Positions 32,378 through 35,296 of a stretch of DNA of 35,296 nt are shown piece by piece. This DNA comes from an uncultured Lachnospiraceae bacterium. GTDB lineage: Bacteria; Bacillota; Clostridia; Lachnospirales; Lachnospiraceae. Every line of letters begins with the position of its first letter. Within the stretch, counting starts at the first letter, position 1. A program made the translations under genes and the position numbers. Below the pieces are notes generated by a model. It was not told the origin of the DNA. It did not search any database and saw only the letters and a program-made list of their open reading frames with translations. The stretch covers positions 1 through 35,296 of the forward strand of contig CAMORO010000021.1 of NCBI GenBank assembly GCA_946623875.1. Reading direction: 5' to 3'.

Positions 32378-32782
32378 TATTATTTGCACATGAATACATA
32401 CGCTTCAGCATATGTCGAATTTGTAGTCACCTGCCGCTATTCCCGTACTGCATCTGTTTATCGGTTACAAAAATGTGATACAAATGTCTGCGGCTTCTGA
32501 CCGTAACGAAGTCTTCCCAAGCGTGTAATTAAATTGTACGTTATTCGGATCAACACAAATCCGTCTGGGGTTGGAATTTTAGGCTGCCCTCACAAGGAAG
32601 GACAATTGTTTTATTCTAATAATGAAAGTCATTGAAAAATCCGGACACCCGTTAACATTCGGGTAAAGAGTGGCACCCATTAGGTTACCACTGGAAAAAA
32701 ACTCAAATATGGCTTACAATATATATGAATGAATGTGCTTGTATCTACCCTCCTTTCGTTACTGACTGCTTCGGAAATCTTC
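32316..32782 (-). ncRNA. Candidate noncoding RNA of about 470 nt, family unknown
   Basis: A minus-strand promoter (32789-32817) and a terminator-like hairpin (32316-32377) bound this stretch. No open frame of useful length with a ribosome site lies within. Local hairpins include AGTGG.../CCACT (32669-32692), ACCCG/CGGGT (32647-32664) and CGGAT/ATCCG (32546-32563). Hallmarks of RNase P RNA, tmRNA, SRP RNA and 6S RNA were looked for and not found with confidence. This fills most of the 1-kb gene-free gap. Confidence 0.45.
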
Positions 32783-32788
32783 GAGGCC

Positions 32789-32817
32789 ATACTAGCGTAG
32801 GAAGCCCGGTTTGACAA
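32789..32817 (-). promoter_or_regulatory. Sigma-A promoter for the candidate ncRNA
   Basis: Minus-strand TTGTCA (32817-32812), 17 bases, TAGTAT (32794-32789). Three 9-bp tandem units (ATTTTCGTA, ATTTTCGTA, ATTCTCGTG) at 32821-32847 adjoin its -35. Confidence 0.55.
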
Positions 32818-32923
32818 GAGATTTTCGTAATTTTCGTAATTCTCGTGATTATTACCAACGGTTAATGCATTTGCAGGCTGTTGAAAATGCGAATTTTTGG
32901 TGAATTTTTAGGAAATGTGGTTA

Positions 32924-32951
32924 TTGACTTATTGTTTTTTCCCGATATACT
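32924..32951 (+). promoter_or_regulatory. Sigma-A promoter for the mecA-like gene
   Basis: TTGACT (32924-32929), 16 bases, TATACT (32946-32951), a near-consensus promoter 234 bases before the mecA-like ATG. The CCCGATAT it contains has no TAAA 15 bases upstream, so sigma-28 use is unlikely. Confidence 0.75.
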
Positions 32952-32998
32952 AGATAGAGATATGTATGTTCAGTATCATTATTCGGAAACATACTTAA

Positions 32999-33143
32999 GA
33001 AACTGTTCATAAATATACGATTTTGCCGAAGGATCTCTGTTCATGAGCAAAGAGAAGGTGCAGCGGACTTCATCAGGATTTTTTGATTAAGCAGATGAGC
33101 AGAACGAAAAGGTCAAAATGTGAAGTTATCTTATAACAGTTTC
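32999..33143 (+). ncRNA. Structured RNA leader upstream of the mecA-like gene, class unknown
   Basis: GAAACTGTT (32999-33007) pairs with AACAGTTTC (33135-33143), continued inward by ATAA/TTAT past one bulged C. Next inside is ATTTTG (33020-33025) with CAAAAT (33114-33119), and there are inner hairpins TCTCT/AGAGA (33034-33055 region) and TTCATC/GATGAG (33069-33099 region). The nested multi-arm layout is like a riboswitch or structured sRNA. It lies between a strong promoter and the gene start at 33185. No known class was recognised. The direct repeat TTCATAAATATA flanks it (33006 and 33150 regions). Confidence 0.5.
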
Positions 33144-33184
33144 CGGGTAATTCATAAATATATAATAAGAAAGGATGTGATTCT

Positions 33185-33928
33185 ATGAAGCTCGAAAAGG
33201 TCAACGACAATCAGATTCGTTGCACATTAACCAAAGCAGATCTTGCCGACAGACAGCTTAAGATCAGCGAGTTGGCATACGGAACGGAGAAGGCTAAAAA
33301 CCTCTTTCGGGACATGATGCAGCAGGCTTCGTATGAATTCGGCTTCGAGGCCGAGGACATCCCGTTAATGATAGAGGCTATTCCGCTTTCGGCTGACTGT
33401 ATAGTACTTATCATAACTAAGGTAGAGGATCCCGATGAACTGGATACAAGATTTTCCAATTTTGCTCCTTCGGTTCATGAAGGCGAAAGGGATTCATCCT
33501 TCGAGGATATGATACAGTCATTTACCGAGGGCGCCGAGAATGTGCTGGATCTGTTTAAGCGCCTGAAGGAAGAAACCGAAAAGCTGAGTGACGGCAACGG
33601 GTCTGCACAGACAGGTTCCGGTGACGAACCGGTTGAACTGTGCAAAGCGTATGCATTTAACGATCTCGACGAGATCATACGGCTGGCTCATGTATTATCA
33701 GGTCTCTACACGGGTAAGAGTTCTCTGTATAAGGACAGCCGAAATGACCGTTACCTGTTGTTTATTACGAAATCGGCACATACCATGGACGACTTCACAA
33801 GGGTATGCAACATTGCTTCGGAATACGGAGAAATGATAAATCTCTCCGATGCGACGATAGCGTATTTGGAGGAACATGATGCGATCATCATAAAGGATGA
33901 TGCACTGCAGAAATTAATGTACACATAA
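33185..33928 (+). CDS. mecA: MecA-like ClpC adaptor protein
   Basis: The 247-residue protein begins MKLEKVNDNQIRCTLTKADL and continues with a pattern (FRDMMQQASYEFGFE, IEAIPLSADCIVLIITK) typical of the MecA N-terminal substrate-binding domain. An acidic Ser-rich linker (about 95-145) leads to a C-terminal domain (about 150-247; AYAFNDLDEIIRLAHVL, YLLFITKS) that in MecA binds ClpC. It would deliver proteins such as competence or stress regulators to ClpCP. ATG 33185 has AAGGATG upstream. A long structured leader suggests post-transcriptional control. It is transcribed alone. Confidence 0.88.
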   Translation: MKLEKVNDNQIRCTLTKADLADRQLKISELAYGTEKAKNLFRDMMQQASYEFGFEAEDIPLMIEAIPLSADCIVLIITKVEDPDELDTRFSNFAPSVHEGERDSSFEDMIQSFTEGAENVLDLFKRLKEETEKLSDGNGSAQTGSGDEPVELCKAYAFNDLDEIIRLAHVLSGLYTGKSSLYKDSRNDRYLLFITKSAHTMDDFTRVCNIASEYGEMINLSDATIAYLEEHDAIIIKDDALQKLMYT

Positions 33929-33937
33929 CAATATAAC

Positions 33938-33975
33938 AAACAGAACCCCCCGACAGCAGTCGGGGGGTTCTGTTT
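33938..33975 (+). terminator. Terminator after the mecA-like gene
   Basis: A 17-bp perfect stem AAACAGAACCCCCCGAC / GTCGGGGGGTTCTGTTT with a four-base loop follows the stop by nine bases. Confidence 0.92.
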
Positions 33976-34044
33976 CTTCGCAATGTGAACTGTTCAGAGC
34001 CATTCACAATAATACGGCTCCTGTTTGCATGAAGACCGGATTAC

Positions 34045-34236
34045 CTAAATAGCTGCGATCTCGCTCATAAGCTCATCAATATCCATTCCGTGAACAAGAG
34101 CTGCCTCTTCAAGGCTCTCACCCTGCGATGCAGGGCATCCGAGACAGTGCATTCCCATACCCATAAGCACCGGTGCTATCTCAGGCTTCTGCATGAGTGC
34201 CTCACCTATTGTCATATCCTTTGTTATATCTGCCAT
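34045..34236 (-). CDS. DUF1858 small redox-disulfide protein
   Basis: The 63-residue protein matches the DUF1858 family, also described as a hybrid-cluster-protein-associated redox disulfide domain: [31 protein letters not shown], here shown by C31 and C34 in HCLGCPAS, plus the [13 protein letters not shown] helix. Such proteins may bind a metal or cycle a disulfide; the function is not established. ATG 34236 has AAGGAGGAG upstream. It has its own sigma-A promoter, and no hybrid cluster gene is visible nearby. Confidence 0.88.
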   Translation of the reverse strand: MADITKDMTIGEALMQKPEIAPVLMGMGMHCLGCPASQGESLEEAALVHGMDIDELMSEIAAI

Positions 34237-34270
34237 GATATCTCCTCCTTTAAACTATCCAAAAGTTACT

Positions 34271-34280
34271 ATTCAGAACA
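34271..34280 (+). repeat. End fragment of the palindromic repeat
   Basis: ATTCAGAACA, preceded by CT and followed closely by TCAAAA, matches the first part of copies A and B (CTATTCAGAACAGGCTCAAAA). A similar ATTCGGAACAGG stands at 30014-30025. These may be decayed left ends; chance cannot be ruled out. Confidence 0.35.
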
Positions 34281-34333
34281 TGATCAAAACCCGGATAACC
34301 GAATTACATGTCTTTTACTTAGCGACTCTTAGA

Positions 34334-34362
34334 ATAATACCATTATATATAGTAAAATTCAA
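34334..34362 (-). promoter_or_regulatory. Sigma-A promoter for the DUF1858 gene
   Basis: Minus-strand TTGAAT (34362-34357), 17 bases, TATTAT (34339-34334) with an upstream TG giving an extended -10. The leader is about 90 bases. Confidence 0.7.
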
Positions 34363-34492
34363 CATATGATTTTCCGCATTTGCAGATAACAATGACCACG
34401 AATTGTTTATTCCCGGCCGGCCAAACCGCAATTATCTTTATCACATTATCGGTTTAGCAATTCACAGCAAGCTGTATGACCAATAAAACACC

Positions 34493-34544
34493 ATCTTGTT
34501 TTGTGCAAGATATACAAAATGCCCTGAATTCAGGCAGTTTGTAT
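34493..34544. other. Two hairpins upstream of the pflB promoter
   Basis: ATCTTG/CAAGAT (34493-34511) and ATACAAA-a-TGCC ... GGCA-g-TTTGTAT (34512-34544) stand side by side. They lack T runs. The rest of the 34237-34692 gap holds only the promoters and repeat end listed here. Confidence 0.4.
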
Positions 34545-34567
34545 CTGAAAAAGTACACTATAAAATC

Positions 34568-34617
34568 TTGACGTGTATACACGATTAACCTATAATGTAG
34601 TTTACACTAATCGTGTA
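34568..34617 (+). promoter_or_regulatory. pflB promoter with 10-bp inverted repeat operator
   Basis: TTGACG (34568-34573), 17 bases, TATAAT (34591-34596). TACACGATTA (34578-34587) and TAATCGTGTA (34608-34617) form a perfect inverted repeat around the -10 and start site, and the spacer also has GTGTATACAC. This is a good candidate site for a redox or carbon regulator; it does not match the usual Rex pattern. Confidence 0.8.
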
Positions 34618-34692
34618 ACATCTGATATGCTCATAACAATTGAGTATGATCGGATTCAACTTACATTATCTAATACTAAAAGGAGGCATATA

Positions 34693-35296
34693 ATGAGATC
34701 AGAATGGAATGGTTTCGTAGGTGGCAAATGGGAAAACGAAGTTAACGTTCGTGACTTCATCCAGAAGAACTACACACCTTATGACGGTGATGCTGAGTTC
34801 CTTGCAGGACCTACACAGAACACGAAGGATTTATGGAATCAGGTACTTGAGCTTCAGAAGCAGGAGCGTGCAGCAGGCGGCGTTCTTGATATGGATACCA
34901 AGGTTGTATCTACCATCACTTCACACGGCCCCGGCTACCTTGACAAGAGCAAGGAGACTATCGTAGGTTTCCAGACAGATAAGCCTTTCAAGCGTTCACT
35001 TCAGCCTTACGGCGGTATCCGTATGGCAGAGAAGGCATGCTCGGACAACGGTTATGAAGTAGATCCCGAGATCAGCGAGTTCTTCTCAACACATCGTAAG
35101 ACTCATAATGCAGGATGCTTCGATGCATACAATCAGGAAATGAGGGCTTGCCGTTCAGCTCATATCATCACAGGTCTTCCGGATGCATACGGACGTGGAC
35201 GTATCATCGGTGACTACAGAAGAGTAGCTCTTTACGGTATCGATTACCTTATCGAGGACAAGCAGGCTCAGAAGGATTCAACCGGACGCGTTATGA
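34693..35296 (+). CDS. pflB: Formate C-acetyltransferase (pyruvate formate-lyase), 5' part
   Basis: About 201 N-terminal residues are visible before the window ends. MRSEWNGFVGGKWENEVNVRDFI, seen here as WNGFVGGKWE and VNVRDFIQKNYTPYDG, and later GPGYLDK, PFKRSLQPYGGIRM, NAGCFDAY and GLPDAYGRGRIIGDYRRVALYG match PflB. The enzyme cleaves pyruvate to formate and acetyl-CoA by a glycyl radical; the radical and active-site cysteines lie beyond the edge. AGGAGG stands six bases before ATG 34693. A strong promoter with an operator-like palindrome fits its high, controlled expression in mixed-acid fermenters. Confidence 0.96.
   Translation, partial: MRSEWNGFVGGKWENEVNVRDFIQKNYTPYDGDAEFLAGPTQNTKDLWNQVLELQKQERAAGGVLDMDTKVVSTITSHGPGYLDKSKETIVGFQTDKPFKRSLQPYGGIRMAEKACSDNGYEVDPEISEFFSTHRKTHNAGCFDAYNQEMRACRSAHIITGLPDAYGRGRIIGDYRRVALYGIDYLIEDKQAQKDSTGRVM

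Noticed and set aside
32316-32782. RNase P RNA, tmRNA or 6S RNA in the gene-free region
   Set aside because: The GAGGAAAGUCC and ACAGUG-type RNase P blocks, a tag-peptide frame with tRNA-like ends, and a clear 6S central bubble were not seen; left as unknown ncRNA.
32710-32801. Short plus-strand peptide starting MNECACIYPP
   Set aside because: No ribosome binding site precedes it, and it runs antisense to the candidate ncRNA promoter and 5' end.
32926-32948. Sigma-28 promoter at CCCGATAT before the mecA-like gene
   Set aside because: The -35 position reads TATT rather than TAAA, whereas TTGACT-N16-TATACT fits sigma-A well.

Overview
The window looks like a chromosomal segment of a motile, anaerobic, low-to-moderate GC Firmicute, most likely a Lachnospiraceae member of the Roseburia/Butyrivibrio type. 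The evidence is the flgM-flgN-flgK-flgK-flgL-fliW-csrA order, a glgC-glgD pair, spoVG-pth-mfd, a LoaP-type NusG paralog, a MecA-like adaptor and a pyruvate formate-lyase gene, together with AGGAGG-type ribosome binding sites and TTG/GTG starts. Both window edges cut genes: an oxidoreductase on the left and pflB on the right. No tRNA, rRNA, CRISPR array or complete insertion sequence was recognised.

Left region (1-9900, all minus strand). A NAD-dependent sugar epimerase with a structured leader comes first, then an HD-domain protein, two decayed genes and a LoaP-like antiterminator. A clear sigma-28 promoter then drives an unusual flagellin block: a flagellin with a CCxxCC insert, a small multi-CxxC protein, a second flagellin that carries a zinc metallopeptidase in its variable region (flagellinolysin type), a fusion of a TagD-like cytidylyltransferase with a Gfo/Idh/MocA dehydrogenase, and a separate Gfo/Idh/MocA paralog. 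The leader of the first flagellin contains two GGA-loop hairpins of the kind CsrA binds, and fliW and csrA lie elsewhere in the window. The nucleotide-sugar-type enzymes suggest flagellin or surface glycan modification, but this is inference.

Middle left (9900-12290). A plus-strand operon encodes three single-span membrane proteins of unknown function, two of them with N-terminal zinc ribbons. It ends in a hairpin array and a strong two-way terminator.

Middle (12297-19500, minus strand). The flgM-flgN-flgK2-flgK1-flgL-fliW-csrA hook-filament junction and regulation operon has a probable sigma-28 promoter upstream of flgM. It is interrupted only by a 130-bp palindromic repeat between flgL and fliW.

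Right (19600-32100, minus strand). These are housekeeping genes: a Ca/Na antiporter, class II aldolase, flavin reductase-rubredoxin, mfd, pth, spoVG, glgD, glgC and a membrane-anchored SH3/GH18 protein. Rightmost (32100-35296) is an RNA-rich intergenic region with a candidate minus-strand ncRNA of about 470 nt and a structured leader before a MecA-like gene, then a DUF1858 protein and the start of pflB with a palindromic operator.

A 130-bp element with 11-bp terminal inverted repeats and three internal hairpins occurs twice at full length and once with an internal deletion, plus two end fragments. Base changes between copies preserve a hairpin, which suggests the folded form is maintained.
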